Positions 15,768-25,618 are shown, numbered from the stretch's first letter. The stretch is DNA of 46,004 nucleotides from an uncultured Bacteroidota bacterium (GCA_903933805.1 CAIZLM010000198.1:1-46004); one strand, 5' to 3'. Made by a program: numbers and translations. Notes: generated by a model from the letters alone, not told the origin.

Positions 15768-16499
15768 ATGAATAAGCGTTTAATTGACCCATCGGAACCC
15801 GTTTGGCTGAATGGCCCCCATGAGCGGCGATTCGAGTTGCTGCTAGCGATTCGAGTTTTCTGGGAGTTTATACGGGGTTTTCGCGCCTTGCATTTCGTGG
15901 GTCCATCTGTCACGGTGTTTGGCTCGGCGCGTTTCAAAGAGGGGCATCGTTACTATCAGGCTGCGCGCACCATTGGGCGGCATATAGCCAACGATTTGGG
16001 GTTTGCGGTAATGACGGGTGGGGGGCCAGGAATTATGGAGGCTGCCAACCGCGGGGCAAAAGAGGCGGGTGGGCACTCTGTTGCCTGCAACATTGTGTTG
16101 CCAATGGAGCAAGCTGAAAACCCCTACCTCGACAAATTTGTCATCATTCGGTATTTTTTTGTGCGCAAAGTGTTGTTGGTAAAATACTCGTTTGCGTTTG
16201 TCATCATGCCGGGTGGTTTTGGCACCATGGATGAGTTTTTTGAAACATTGACCTTGGTACAGACCAAAAAAATTCATAATTTTCCCATTGTTATCATGGG
16301 CATGGATTTTTACAAGCCGCTCCAGGAATACCTTCAATTTATGGCAGCACAGGGGACAATTTCGGTTTCTGATATGGACCTAATCTTGTTTACCGATGAT
16401 CCGGATGACGCTATAGCCCACATCAGGCAGTATATTTCAAAAAACTATACCATCCAGAAGCGCCGTCGTCCCATTTGGTGGTTGTTGGAAAAGGCCTGA
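15768..16499 (+). CDS. LOG family protein (TIGR00730 type)
   Basis: A 243-residue protein with the LOG signature: GGGPGIMEAANRG (about 84-96) and PGGFGTMDE (148-156). LOG proteins are nucleoside 5'-monophosphate phosphoribohydrolases, known from cytokinin activation in plants; bacterial members cleave AMP-type nucleotides, and their cell role is often unclear. The N-terminal 45 residues are an extension relative to the shortest members. Divergent from the GH3 gene. Confidence 0.9.
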   Translation: MNKRLIDPSEPVWLNGPHERRFELLLAIRVFWEFIRGFRALHFVGPSVTVFGSARFKEGHRYYQAARTIGRHIANDLGFAVMTGGGPGIMEAANRGAKEAGGHSVACNIVLPMEQAENPYLDKFVIIRYFFVRKVLLVKYSFAFVIMPGGFGTMDEFFETLTLVQTKKIHNFPIVIMGMDFYKPLQEYLQFMAAQGTISVSDMDLILFTDDPDDAIAHIRQYISKNYTIQKRRRPIWWLLEKA

Positions 16500-16579
16500 T
16501 TCTAATGATCAAACAGGTCATTTTGCTGTTAACATTTTCAAAAGCAAGGCTTCCAGAGCACGGTTTGCCGTTGCTTTCC

Positions 16580-16587
16580 TAATTTTG
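16580..16587 (+). promoter_or_regulatory. -7 promoter box upstream of the parvulin PPIase gene
   Basis: TAATTTTG, exact TAnnTTTG match, about 90 bases before the ATG. A 7-bp inverted repeat (AAAGCAA at 16541, TTGCTTT at 16571) sits just upstream and could end the LOG transcript. Confidence 0.5.
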
Positions 16588-16676
16588 CAGGTAAAACAGG
16601 CTAATATAGCCCTTTTTTGTGCACAATACCGTTTAACACTTAATTTGTCATAAAAAGAACCATTCTATACCCAACC

Positions 16677-18647
16677 ATGATCATAAAAAATTTGATGACT
16701 GCCCTTTGCGCAGTGCTGTTTTTCCATGTTGCTTCGGCACAAAACGACCCGGTACTTTTCACGGTAAAAGGAACGCCGGTGTATGTATCTGAGTTCAAGT
16801 ATATCTATTCGAAAGCCAACCAGGAAAAAGCTGATTTTTCCGACAAAAGCTTGCATGAATACCTAGATTTGTACACCAATTTTAAATTGAAGGTGCAAAA
16901 AGCGCGCGACATGCGTTTGGATACCATCACGTCTCTCATTGCCGAGTTGGATGGCTACAAGCGCCAACTTTCAAAATCTTACTTGGAAGATCGGGAGGTA
17001 ACCGACAAATTGGTGAAGGACGCTTTCGACCGTATGCAACAAGACGTTGATGTGTCGCATATTTTTATTGCTTGTGATCGTTCCAGAAATGCGCCGGATA
17101 CGATGATTTCTTACAATCGCGTTTTGAATTTGATGAAAATGATTCAAAAAGGCGCTGATTTCAATAAAATTGCAGCAGACAGTTCCGAAGATAAATCTGC
17201 CAAAGAAAATCGCGGCAACATCGGCTTTTTGACGGCGATGCTTCCCGATGGTTATTATAATTTTGAAAAAGCCATTTATGGCGCAAAACCTGGCGTATTG
17301 ATCGGGCCTGTGCGCACCAACAGTGGCTACCACATCATCCGCGTCAACGCTTATCGCCCAGCACGTGGGGAAGTCGAGGTCAGCCAAATTCTCCTCCGCA
17401 AGGGCGACAATCCGGAGAAAAATGAAAAGGCACGCATGAAAGCCGACAGCGCTTACAGCGCCTTGATCGCGGGAGGAAAGTGGGAAGAGGTGTGTTCTAA
17501 GTACACAGAAGACAAGGGTACTGCTGCGAAAGGTGGATATATTGGTTTCTTTGGGATCAATCGGTATCAAAAAACATTTGAGGATGCCGCTTTTAGCCTC
17601 GAAAAGGACGGTGATTACACCCGGGTGATCGAAACGAGCATCGGTTTCCACATCATCAAACGCAACAGTCGGCGTTCTCTCGGCAAATTTGATGAGTTGA
17701 AGCGCGCCATAACCGACCGGGTTAAGCGCGATGGCCGCAGCGAAATTGCGCGCCAAAGCATGATTGCCCGTATTCGCAAGGAAGCCGGCTACCAAGATAT
17801 GCCTGCGGTACTCAAAGCTTGGTCTGCCAAACAGGTTGACACCATTTTCCTGACATTCAAATGGAAGCCGGATCCATCTAAGCCAACGGAGGTGATAAAC
17901 CACTACGGCAAAGAAAAATCCTACACAGTGGCAGATTTTGAAGAATTCTGTGCCCGCTCTAGTCGTGAGCGTATGCGTGGTCTTGGTATTCCCGCCGCTG
18001 AAACCATCCAAAAATTGTACAACGCTTGGACGGATGAAACCGCCGTTCAATACGAAGAAAGTCATTTGGACAAAAAATATCCTGAATTTAAGTCGCTTAT
18101 GCGCGAGTACGAAGAAGGTATCTTGCTTTTTGAAGCATTAAAGCAAAATGTATGGGATCGCGCCAATTCAGATTCTTTGGGTCTTGAAAATTACTACCGG
18201 ATCAACTTGACACAGAAATACAAGTGGGACGAACGCGCTAGGGTGAGTATTTATACGTTGAAAACAGATGATCTTAAAGTCATCAACGAGGTTTGGGCTT
18301 TTGCGGCCAAAAACCCTGCCGAGGAGGTATTGAAAAAATTCAACACCAACAGCGATCTGATCACGGTTATTGAAAAACTGTATGAGCGCGGCAAGAACAA
18401 AGACCTCGGTACACTTTGGAGTGTCGGAGATCGTTCAGAAGCCAAAACGGATGCTGGCACAAAAACTGGTTCTTTCCTGAAAATTGAGGAGGTATTACAG
18501 CCCCAACCCAAAACATTGGCAGAGGCCAGGGGTTATGCCGTGGCAGACTACCAAGATTTTCTGGAGAAAAAATGGATCGATGATCTTCGCAAGGAATACG
18601 ACGTTAAAATCGATGAGGAGGTATTGAAGAACCTAATCAAGAAATAA
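16677..18647 (+). CDS. periplasmic peptidylprolyl isomerase, parvulin/SurA-like
   Basis: A 656-residue exported protein with a signal peptide ending at VASAQ (about residue 22). It carries two consecutive parvulin rotamase domains: about 122-225 (VSHIFIACD ... GNIGFLTAMLPDGYYNFE ... GYHIIRVN) and about 232-330 (VSQILLRKG ... GGYIGFFG ... GFHIIKRN). The remaining C-terminal half has no domain I can name. Such proteins assist folding of outer-membrane proteins. It has its own promoter box and a strong terminator. Confidence 0.9.
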   Translation: MIIKNLMTALCAVLFFHVASAQNDPVLFTVKGTPVYVSEFKYIYSKANQEKADFSDKSLHEYLDLYTNFKLKVQKARDMRLDTITSLIAELDGYKRQLSKSYLEDREVTDKLVKDAFDRMQQDVDVSHIFIACDRSRNAPDTMISYNRVLNLMKMIQKGADFNKIAADSSEDKSAKENRGNIGFLTAMLPDGYYNFEKAIYGAKPGVLIGPVRTNSGYHIIRVNAYRPARGEVEVSQILLRKGDNPEKNEKARMKADSAYSALIAGGKWEEVCSKYTEDKGTAAKGGYIGFFGINRYQKTFEDAAFSLEKDGDYTRVIETSIGFHIIKRNSRRSLGKFDELKRAITDRVKRDGRSEIARQSMIARIRKEAGYQDMPAVLKAWSAKQVDTIFLTFKWKPDPSKPTEVINHYGKEKSYTVADFEEFCARSSRERMRGLGIPAAETIQKLYNAWTDETAVQYEESHLDKKYPEFKSLMREYEEGILLFEALKQNVWDRANSDSLGLENYYRINLTQKYKWDERARVSIYTLKTDDLKVINEVWAFAAKNPAEEVLKKFNTNSDLITVIEKLYERGKNKDLGTLWSVGDRSEAKTDAGTKTGSFLKIEEVLQPQPKTLAEARGYAVADYQDFLEKKWIDDLRKEYDVKIDEEVLKNLIKK

Positions 18648-18679
18648 TACCCATCTTGATAAATGGCCCCAAGTCGCGG

Positions 18680-18717
18680 CGTCACCTGTTTGTGGGTGGC
18701 GCCGCGTTTTTTTTTTA
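18680..18717 (+). terminator. intrinsic terminator of the PPIase gene
   Basis: GC-rich 11-bp stem (GCGGCGTCACC with GGTGGCGCCGC) followed by nine or more Ts: a textbook rho-independent terminator about 35 bp after the stop. Confidence 0.88.
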
Positions 18718-18792
18718 AAAGAAAGCACAGAAATAAGCCGTAAATAGCGACACATTCCGAACTTTGCGCTGCCTTGACCATATAAATAATTT

Positions 18793-18955
18793 GTAACTGG
18801 TTAGGAGGCTCGCTTTCTGGCCCAAAAAGTGGCTATTTTCCGCCGTTGTCCGCAGATTTTTTTGACCGTAGTGCTGCTACGGGTTGCAAAAATCGGCTTC
18901 GACTGGCAATTAATGGCCACTTTTTTGTCCCAGACGCGACCACCGAATCGGTTTA
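18793..18955 (+). mobile_element. MITE-like palindrome, copy J (long, diverged)
   Basis: A 163-bp copy with an intact left end GTAACTGGTTAGGAGG and a decayed right end (CGGTTTA). Flanks AATAATTT and GATAATTT match at 7 of 8. Its many private substitutions mark it as older than the neighbouring copy K. Confidence 0.85.
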
Positions 18956-18968
18956 GATAATTTAATTT

Positions 18969-19130
18969 GTAACTGGTTAGGTGGCACGCTGTCTGGCCCA
19001 AAAAGGCCCATTTTCCGCCATACTTCGCAAATTTTTTTGACCGTAGCAGCGCTACGGTCAAAAAAATCCGCTTCGTCTGGCAAAAAATGGTCACTTTTTT
19101 GTCTCAGACGCGACCACGCTAACCAGTTAC
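18969..19130 (+). mobile_element. MITE-like palindrome, copy K (long)
   Basis: A 162-bp near-consensus copy, 13 bp after J and 17 bp before the cytochrome c ATG. It keeps CCGTAGCAGCGCTACGG in the centre. Flanks TTTAATTT and TTTAAATG match only partly. Confidence 0.9.
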
Positions 19131-19147
19131 TTTAAATGTTTACAGTT

Positions 19148-19471
19148 ATGAAGAAATTATTTGCCCTATTGCCCTTGGCGGCGCTGCTTTCAGCCGCTCA
19201 ACCATCTCCTGTCACACCGGTAGTTCCTGCTGATGTGCAGGCATTGCTCGATAAAAATGGTTGTGCGGCTTGCCATAATATATCCCGCAAACTGGTTGGC
19301 CCGATGTGGACTGACATAGCAGCAAAAAAATATTCTGTCAAACGCATCAGTGAATTGGTGAAAAAACCTGAACCATCCAATTGGCCGGGTTATGTGCCGA
19401 TGTTGGCCCAGACAACCATTCCCAAAGCCGAACTGACCAAAATAGCCACGTGGTTGTCAGCTTTGAAATAA
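19148..19471 (+). CDS. small class I cytochrome c
   Basis: A 107-residue exported cytochrome c. The signal peptide covers about 17 residues (ends LSAAQ), the haem site is CAACH (39-43) and the likely distal methionine is Met85 in GYVPMLAQ. It resembles cytochrome c551/c8 type electron carriers of the periplasm; it may serve the di-haem peroxidase elsewhere in the window, which is only a guess. The ATG before KKLFALL was chosen; an in-frame upstream ATG at 19136 would add four residues. Upstream DNA is occupied by MITE copies J and K. Confidence 0.88.
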   Translation: MKKLFALLPLAALLSAAQPSPVTPVVPADVQALLDKNGCAACHNISRKLVGPMWTDIAAKKYSVKRISELVKKPEPSNWPGYVPMLAQTTIPKAELTKIATWLSALK

Positions 19472-19484
19472 ACAGTTTCTTTTT

Positions 19485-19619
19485 GTAGTTGGTTAGGAGG
19501 CACGCTGTCTGGCCCAAAAAGGCCCATTTTCCGCCATACAAAGGCGTTTTTTTGGCCGTATCGCTGCTACGCCCTGCAAAAAACCGCTTTGTCTCCGACG
19601 CAACCACCCAACCAGTTAT
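19485..19619 (+). mobile_element. MITE-like palindrome, copy L (135 bp, intermediate)
   Basis: Between the cytochrome c gene and lipA, 14 bp after the former's stop. It has left end GTAGTTGGTTAGGAGG, a shortened middle and right end CAACCAGTTAT. It lies 32 bp before the lipA ATG and so must contain or displace lipA upstream signals. Confidence 0.85.
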
Positions 19620-19651
19620 CTATTTTTTTTGACGTTCGATTCCCCCAAGAT

Positions 19652-20527
19652 ATGTATGAACTGCCCATTATAGCAAATGCTGAACCTCGTTCCAGAAAAC
19701 CGGAATGGCTTAAAGTCCGACTTCCCATGGGGGAGAATTATCGCAACGTGCGCAACATCGTAGATGAGTTCAAGCTGCACACGATTTGCCAAAGCGGAAG
19801 TTGCCCCAACATGGGAGAGTGCTGGGGAGCTGGTACAGCAACCTTTATGATCTTGGGCAACGTCTGTACGCGCTCTTGCTCGTTTTGTGCCGTAAAAACC
19901 GGACGTCCAAATGAGTACGATGATGACGAACCACGACGTGTGGCCGAAGCCATTTGGTTGATGAAAGTCAAACATGCCGTTATTACGTCAGTAAACCGCG
20001 ATGAGTTGAAAGATCGCGGAGCCGAAATATGGTACCAAACGGTGCGTCAGGTAAAAGAGCGCAGCCCGGAAACGACCATAGAAACGCTGATTCCCGACAC
20101 AAAAGCCAATTGGGAGGCATTGGAGCGTATGATTTCTGCCGGCCAAGAAGTTGTGAGCCACAACATGGAAACCGTTCCACGGCTGTATCGAAAAGTGCGT
20201 CCGCAAGCCAAGTACGAGCGCAGTTTGGAACAAATTCAGCGCACCAAAGACTATGGGAAACGCACAAAAACCGGTATTATGCTCGGATTGGGAGAAACCC
20301 AAGAGGAAGTGCACCAAGCCATGGACGACTTGGTGGCGCACGGTTGTGACGTTCTGACCTTGGGGCAATACCTTCAACCCACAAAAATGCACTTGGAAGT
20401 GGCAGAATTTGTTCATCCTGACCAGTTTGCGGCATACAAAGAGGTTGGGATGCAGAAGGGGTTCAAGTACGTGGAAAGTGGCCCACTGGTTCGTTCAAGT
20501 TACCATGCCGAACGCCATTTGTTGTGA
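19652..20527 (+). CDS. lipA: lipoyl synthase
   Basis: A 291-residue radical-SAM enzyme inserting two sulfurs into protein-bound octanoyl groups to make lipoate. The auxiliary cluster cysteines are 46, 51 and 57 ([12 protein letters not shown]), the radical-SAM CX3CX2C is at 72-79 (CTRSCSFC), and the C-terminus has the conserved RSSYHA. The ATG before YELPIIANA was chosen because the frame extending upstream reads into MITE copy L. lipB is not adjacent. Confidence 0.97.
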   Translation: MYELPIIANAEPRSRKPEWLKVRLPMGENYRNVRNIVDEFKLHTICQSGSCPNMGECWGAGTATFMILGNVCTRSCSFCAVKTGRPNEYDDDEPRRVAEAIWLMKVKHAVITSVNRDELKDRGAEIWYQTVRQVKERSPETTIETLIPDTKANWEALERMISAGQEVVSHNMETVPRLYRKVRPQAKYERSLEQIQRTKDYGKRTKTGIMLGLGETQEEVHQAMDDLVAHGCDVLTLGQYLQPTKMHLEVAEFVHPDQFAAYKEVGMQKGFKYVESGPLVRSSYHAERHLL

Positions 20528-20602
20528 TAGACAAGCAGTTATCGGATTATTTTTGGGCTGGAGCGGTCTAAATTGTTGCCAAGTGCTACAATTGATTGCG
20601 AA

Positions 20603-21250
20603 TTACTCCTTCTTTTTGAATTTTCCGTCTTTCCAGGCTTTGAAAAACTGTCCCCATGCCAATGGGCTAAAAATGTTCATGGGTGGTGTTTGGCCGAGGT
20701 ACACGTACTCCCGAGATTGTTGGCGCAGGTAAAAATTAGCACTTTCTCTGCCGCCATAGGGAACGATATCGGGATTTTTCCGTGCTTCAGCGAGGTATTC
20801 ATTGGCGATATTTTCGGTAGCGCGGCGCTGTAATTCCGGGGTTACGTCCATTTTTAAGAACTCAATTTTAAAGTGTTCTTTGGAAGGCCAAGGAAAAATC
20901 ACCAATTCTGGCAGGTTAAACGTGTCTTGCGACATCGTTTGGATCACGGCATATTGATCCTGTGTGAGGGTATCTGGAACGGTGACGACCACTTTTTCTA
21001 AGCCGATACAAGTGAAGTGCACCTTGTCGCCCCGTTCTACCACGATGCTAAAAAAACCACGGTAATCAGAATAGGTACCGCGGTGTTTAAGCGGCAGGGA
21101 AATGGTGGCATAGGGTACAGGCACCAATCGCCCGTCGGCTTCGGTAACGATCATACCTGAAAACTGGATGAGTTGGGCCGACGGTTCCTGAGCGCTTATT
21201 CCTGACGACACAGCGACCAAAAGCGAAAAAAGCAAGAACAATTTATTCAT
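20603..21250 (-). CDS. exported protein with CarboxypepD_reg-like domain
   Basis: A 215-residue protein with a signal peptide ending near GISAQ. The first half (FSGMIVTEADG ... YATISLPLKHRGTYSDYRGFFSIVVERGD) has the beta-sandwich pattern of carboxypeptidase-regulatory-like domains that precede TonB receptors and other envelope proteins in Bacteroidota. The second half, with FPWPSKEHFKIEFLKM and a WGQFFKAWKDGKFKKKE tail, recurs in uncharacterised Bacteroidota proteins. No transporter lies next to it. The start is at MNKLF, behind an exact TATCTTTG box; function unknown. Confidence 0.78.
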   Translation of the reverse strand: MNKLFLLFSLLVAVSSGISAQEPSAQLIQFSGMIVTEADGRLVPVPYATISLPLKHRGTYSDYRGFFSIVVERGDKVHFTCIGLEKVVVTVPDTLTQDQYAVIQTMSQDTFNLPELVIFPWPSKEHFKIEFLKMDVTPELQRRATENIANEYLAEARKNPDIVPYGGRESANFYLRQQSREYVYLGQTPPMNIFSPLAWGQFFKAWKDGKFKKKE

Positions 21251-21278
21251 GGTATGGCGAGATGCATTTGGTGTATGA

Positions 21279-21286
21279 CAAAGATA
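21279..21286 (-). promoter_or_regulatory. -7 promoter box of the CarboxypepD_reg-like gene
   Basis: Minus-strand TATCTTTG, exact TAnnTTTG match, 28 bases before the ATG at 21250. Confidence 0.6.
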
Positions 21287-21431
21287 CAACGACAGAACGA
21301 TTGAGTGGTGTGATTCGTACCCTGGATGCGGGGGTGGTTAACCCGTATTTAACAAAGGAAATGTTATTTGTGCAGTTTTGGTGGCGGATTGGCAACTGAA
21401 ACGGTCGTTTTTTCGTTCATGTATTTTTTAA

Positions 21432-21511
21432 GTAACTGGTTAGCTTGGTCGCGTCTGAGACAAAAAAGTGGCTACTTTTTGGGCCAGACAGCGTGCTATC
21501 TAACCAGTTAC
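21432..21511 (-). mobile_element. MITE-like palindrome, copy M (short)
   Basis: An 80-bp copy with ends GTAACTGGTTAGCTTGG and GCTATCTAACCAGTTAC. Flanks TTTTTTAA and ATTTTTAA match at 7 of 8. It lies in the divergent gap upstream of the OmpH/Skp gene. Confidence 0.85.
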
Positions 21512-21624
21512 ATTTTTAAAGCGCCAACTATGTCACCGTTTTTGCGTTGGTTTGCTGGTCATTCAATGCAATTGTTACCTTTGTTGTAGTTTTTCGTTTC
21601 TCTCTAAAAAAATTGATCTTTCAA

Positions 21625-22143
21625 ATGTTGCACAAAACAACCATCTTTTTCCTGTTCGCACTACTGCTTGGCAGTGTATCTGTGAACGCCCAAGCAGCGC
21701 CCAAGTATGGCCACATGAATCTTGGCAACCTGCTTGAGATGCTGCCAGACACCAAAAAAGCCAATGACGATCTCAAGGTATTTGCGGAAAAACTCAGTGC
21801 GAAAGATGATTCACTGACCAAAGCCTTCCAGGTTGCGGTAACAGCGTATCAGGCAGCGTACCAATCGGGTACGCTCACCCCCGTACAATCGCAGACGCGG
21901 GAGGCAGAACTGCAAAAAGAGCAGGAAGCCATTCAAAAATTTGAACAGGACGCCCAGCAAATGGTGACGACCAAGCGCGAAGAGTTACTCAAGCCAATAT
22001 TGGCCCGCGTGGATGAAGCCATCAAGGCCATTGCCATCGAAAATCAGTATATGATGATTTTTGATACCAGTTCTGGATCGATGCTCTTTGCTGCCGAAAC
22101 GGAAGACATCACGGCTTTGGTGAAGAAAAAAATGGGCATTTAA
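21625..22143 (+). CDS. OmpH/Skp-family periplasmic chaperone
   Basis: A 172-residue protein with a signal peptide (to about residue 23, VNAQ) and the OmpH pattern: an N-terminal beta-strand (KYGHMNLGNLLEMLPDTKKA), a long charged coiled-coil hairpin (about 45-125) and a C-terminal segment (AIAIENQYMMIFDTSSGSMLFA). Skp trimers hold unfolded outer-membrane proteins in the periplasm. The start at MLHKTT gives a normal signal peptide; the frame is open upstream but without support. Confidence 0.88.
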   Translation: MLHKTTIFFLFALLLGSVSVNAQAAPKYGHMNLGNLLEMLPDTKKANDDLKVFAEKLSAKDDSLTKAFQVAVTAYQAAYQSGTLTPVQSQTREAELQKEQEAIQKFEQDAQQMVTTKREELLKPILARVDEAIKAIAIENQYMMIFDTSSGSMLFAAETEDITALVKKKMGI

Positions 22144-22146
22144 GTT

Positions 22147-22224
22147 GTAACTGGTTTGTCGGCACGCTACCGGGCCCAAAGTGGCCACTTTTTTGTCTCA
22201 GGTTCGACCACCCAAACCAGGTAC
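22147..22224 (+). mobile_element. MITE-like palindrome, copy N (short)
   Basis: A 78-bp copy starting 3 bases after the OmpH/Skp stop codon, with ends GTAACTGGTTTGTCGG and CCAAACCAGGTAC. Its centre CAAAGTGGCCACTTTTTTG reads as a small stem with a T-run on the gene's strand and could act as a terminator. No clear target duplication. Confidence 0.8.
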
Positions 22225-22326
22225 AAGTTTTTCTAATTGGCATTTGGTTTCGGTGTTTTTCGAAACTCCGTGATTAGAAGTACGACTTAGCGCTGCGTCC
22301 AGCAGAATTTAAAACAACGAATTGGT

Positions 22327-22372
22327 AACGGTCATACAGCCCCCTGGGTGTTTGACCGTTACTTTTGTTTTA
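22327..22372 (+). terminator. hairpin with T-rich tail
   Basis: 10-bp inverted repeat GTAACGGTCA / TGACCGTTAC with an 18-base loop, followed by TTTTGTTTT. It sits about 180 bp after the OmpH/Skp gene in an otherwise empty stretch. Confidence 0.5.
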
Positions 22373-22490
22373 GGCCGCTGGGTTGTTCGCAATTGTTGTG
22401 CGAGCTCAAAATATAGCCCCGTTGGTATAATATCTGTGATATTAAGCCATCTAAACAGCACGAAAAAACCTATCATCCGTCGGACTTTTT

Positions 22491-22498
22491 TAGTTTTG
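22491..22498 (+). promoter_or_regulatory. -7 promoter box of the DUF2723 gene
   Basis: TAGTTTTG, exact TAnnTTTG match, 55 bases before the ATG. Confidence 0.55.
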
Positions 22499-22553
22499 CG
22501 CGGTCTATTAGAATTTAACCGCTTCCGGTTGGATTTGCACACATCTACAGAAT

Positions 22554-25500
22554 ATGGATTTTTCCTTTAAAACACTAAACAACATAGCCGGGTGGCTCAC
22601 TTTTGCCATCGCCGCTATTGTACTGGGTCTTGCTGCCGAGCCCACGGGTAGTCTTTGGGACTGCGGCGAATTTATTGCTGGCGCGTACAAACTTCAAGTT
22701 GTGCACCCACCGGGTGCGCCTGTTTTTTTGCTGGTGGGGCGTTTGTTCACCTGGGTTGGGTCCTTGCTTTCCAGTGATCCTGCCATGATAGCCTACAGTG
22801 TTAACTTGCTTTCGGCCATCAGCACAGCATTTATGGCGCTTTTTGTATGCTGGAGTACGACCATACTTGCCCGTCTTGCTTTGGTAGGCCGTTCGGGTGA
22901 GCTGGTAGGCTCCCAAGCCATTGCCACCCTTGGTGCTGGTGTTGTAGCCGGTTTGGCAGCAGCCTTCACGTCTTCTATCTGGTTTTCTGCGGTAGAAGGA
23001 GAGGTGTACGCCATGTCAACCTTCTTTACAGCCATGACGTTGTGGTCGGTATTGAAGTGGTATAACTTGCCAGACACTGCGGAGACGGACAAATGGCTTG
23101 TATTCACCTTTTACTCAACAGCCCTATCGATTGGCGTTCACTTGCTTAGTTTGCTGACCTTTCCGGCGTTGGCGATGCTGTATTACTTCAAAAAGTCAAA
23201 AAAGCCTACGGTTATTGGCACCTTATTGGCATCATTGATGGGGGTTGTATTCATTGTTGCCATACAGAAGTTGGTTATTTCGGGTATTCCGGCCATGTGG
23301 GCAAGTTTTGACAAGACATTTGTGAACAGTTTGGGCATGCCATTTTATTCTGGGATAATTCTGGTGTTGTTGATTTTTGCCGGTGCCATTTGGTACGGTT
23401 TGAGTAGAGCAGCGCGGACGCAGAATGGCATTCTTCAGCGCATCGTTGTTGCCTTTAGCGTTGTTGTACTTGCGTATTTTTCATACGGAATGGTCATCAT
23501 CCGTGCCAACGCCAATCCACCGATCAACATGAATGACCCCTCGGACCCCATGCGCTTGCTTCCGTATCTCAACCGCGAGCAGTATGGCGAACGCCCCTTG
23601 CTTCGCGGACCTGATTTTGAGGCTCAGCCTGTTGGCATGAATAGTGAAGAGCGTTTTGGTCGGGTAGGAGAACGCTACGAAGTTGTAGATGAAAAAGTCG
23701 ATTACAAATATGATCCCTCCGATGAAAAACTTTTTCCGCGTATGGGTGACTATTCACAGGGACGGCCCAAATTGTATCGTCAATGGATAGACAAACCAAC
23801 GGGGCCTTTGACGTTGGGCGACAACATTGAGTTCTTTTGGCGCTACCAGATAGGCTGGATGTATTTTCGATATTTCATGTGGAATTTTTCTGGAAAACAG
23901 AATGGCGAGCAGGGTTATTATTCCTGGGATCCAAGTTCCGGCAACTGGATTACAGGATTTGATGCCATTGACGAAGCCAGATTGGGCAACTTGAAAGAAT
24001 TGCCGGATGCAGAGAAAAACAACATGGCCAAGAATAAATACTACATGATTCCCTTCTTGTTGGGTCTTTTGGGTATGTTCTTTCATTATCGCCGTCGCCC
24101 CAAGGATTTTGCGGCCATCATGGCGCTGTTCATCATTACGGGTATTGGCATTATTGTGTACTCCAATCAGCCTCCGAGCGAACCTCGGGAGCGTGACTAT
24201 GTGTTGGCGGGTTCATTCTTTACGTATTGTATTTGGATTGGCTTGGGCGTGTTGGCGATTTTCGAGATGCTGGCTGGAGGTCTAAAAAAATTCGCAGCAC
24301 CGGCCGCCATAGCCCTTGGATTGACAGCTCCACTGCTGCTGGTAACGCAAAACTGGGATGATCATTCCCGGGCGAAGCACTTTGCCAGCCGAGATTATGC
24401 CAGCAACTTCCTGAATTCTTGTGAACCGAATGCTATCATCTTCACGTATGGCGACAACGACACCTACCCACTGTGGTATAGTCAGGAAGTAGAGGGTATT
24501 CGCACCGATGTGCGCGTAGTCAATCTTTCGCTGATTGCGGTTGACTGGTATATTGGTCAATTGCGGAGGGCTGTAAACAACTCACCGGCCATTGAGATGA
24601 GTATTCCGCAGGATAAATTGAGAGGGTACCGACGCGTACAAATTCCATATTACGCTTCGGGCGGTGAAAAGGAGATGGACCTCAAACAGGTTGTTAAATT
24701 CTTGGGTGAAGACCATCGTCAAGCATCCAACGGAGGCCGTGATTTTGACACATATCTACCCACGCACAAAATGTACATTCCTGTTGACCGGCAGCTGTTT
24801 GTCAACAATAAAATTGTAGCAGCCAACGATTCTTCGCTTGTAGATACCATTCGCATTGATTTGGGTAAGGAGAAAAAGTATATTATCAAGGATGAATTGG
24901 CCATTTTGGATATCATTGCGTCAAACTTAGGCAAACGTCCTATTTATTGGGCGGTTACGTGCCGAGAGGATAAGTTGATGGGATTCCAGGACTATCTCCA
25001 ACTCGAAGGTTTGAGTTTGCAGATTATTCCTAGGCGTTCTACGAGCAACGCAGAAGCGTATGGCATCATTGGTTCAGGCCGTGTGAATACAGATGTATCC
25101 TATCGCAACATCATGGAAAGTTGGAAATGGGGTAATTTTGATAAAAATAAAACATTTATCGACAAGTCGTACTTGCCAAGCCTTCAAACCATGCGTGTTG
25201 CCATGATTCGCATTGCACGTCAATTGGTGATGGAAAATAAAATGGACAAGGCAGAAGCGCTGGCAGACAAGTATTTCGAGGTTTTTCCGCAGTACAACTT
25301 TCCGTATGATCAGTTTACTGCTTTCATGACCGATGTGTATGTACGCACTGGCGCCAAGGAAAAAGCTGCTGAAAAAGCCCTTCAGATTGCGAAAACAATA
25401 GAGGGGCAGTTGAGGTATTACAGCTCACTTTCTGCCAGCTTCAAAAAAGGATATCAGCAGGAAGAGCAATTTTCACTCAGTACGGCAAACAACCTGATGC

Positions 25501-25610
25501 GCATGGCCGAAGACCTGAAAAACGATACTTTAAGGCTGGAACTGGAGCAGATGTTTACACCATACATGCAAATGGAAAAAGCACCGGCATTGCCTGGTTT
25601 GCCAAATTAA
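22554..25610 (+). CDS. DUF2723 (TMEM260-type) membrane glycosyltransferase
   Basis: A 1018-residue polytopic membrane protein. The N-terminal half has about ten hydrophobic segments and the DUF2723 hallmark SLWDCGEFIAGAYKLQVVHPPGAP (around residues 31-56), where an acidic residue in the first loop is expected to be catalytic as in GT-C enzymes. A second motif, YGDNDTYPLWYSQEVEG, lies in the large extracytoplasmic part, followed by a helical C-terminal region. Relatives of human TMEM260 are protein O-mannosyltransferases, and in Bacteroidota this family is thought to serve envelope glycosylation. Acceptor and sugar are unknown. It stands alone with its own promoter box. Confidence 0.85.
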   Translation: MDFSFKTLNNIAGWLTFAIAAIVLGLAAEPTGSLWDCGEFIAGAYKLQVVHPPGAPVFLLVGRLFTWVGSLLSSDPAMIAYSVNLLSAISTAFMALFVCWSTTILARLALVGRSGELVGSQAIATLGAGVVAGLAAAFTSSIWFSAVEGEVYAMSTFFTAMTLWSVLKWYNLPDTAETDKWLVFTFYSTALSIGVHLLSLLTFPALAMLYYFKKSKKPTVIGTLLASLMGVVFIVAIQKLVISGIPAMWASFDKTFVNSLGMPFYSGIILVLLIFAGAIWYGLSRAARTQNGILQRIVVAFSVVVLAYFSYGMVIIRANANPPINMNDPSDPMRLLPYLNREQYGERPLLRGPDFEAQPVGMNSEERFGRVGERYEVVDEKVDYKYDPSDEKLFPRMGDYSQGRPKLYRQWIDKPTGPLTLGDNIEFFWRYQIGWMYFRYFMWNFSGKQNGEQGYYSWDPSSGNWITGFDAIDEARLGNLKELPDAEKNNMAKNKYYMIPFLLGLLGMFFHYRRRPKDFAAIMALFIITGIGIIVYSNQPPSEPRERDYVLAGSFFTYCIWIGLGVLAIFEMLAGGLKKFAAPAAIALGLTAPLLLVTQNWDDHSRAKHFASRDYASNFLNSCEPNAIIFTYGDNDTYPLWYSQEVEGIRTDVRVVNLSLIAVDWYIGQLRRAVNNSPAIEMSIPQDKLRGYRRVQIPYYASGGEKEMDLKQVVKFLGEDHRQASNGGRDFDTYLPTHKMYIPVDRQLFVNNKIVAANDSSLVDTIRIDLGKEKKYIIKDELAILDIIASNLGKRPIYWAVTCREDKLMGFQDYLQLEGLSLQIIPRRSTSNAEAYGIIGSGRVNTDVSYRNIMESWKWGNFDKNKTFIDKSYLPSLQTMRVAMIRIARQLVMENKMDKAEALADKYFEVFPQYNFPYDQFTAFMTDVYVRTGAKEKAAEKALQIAKTIEGQLRYYSSLSASFKKGYQQEEQFSLSTANNLMRMAEDLKNDTLRLELEQMFTPYMQMEKAPALPGLPN

Positions 25611-25618
25611 GGTTATTG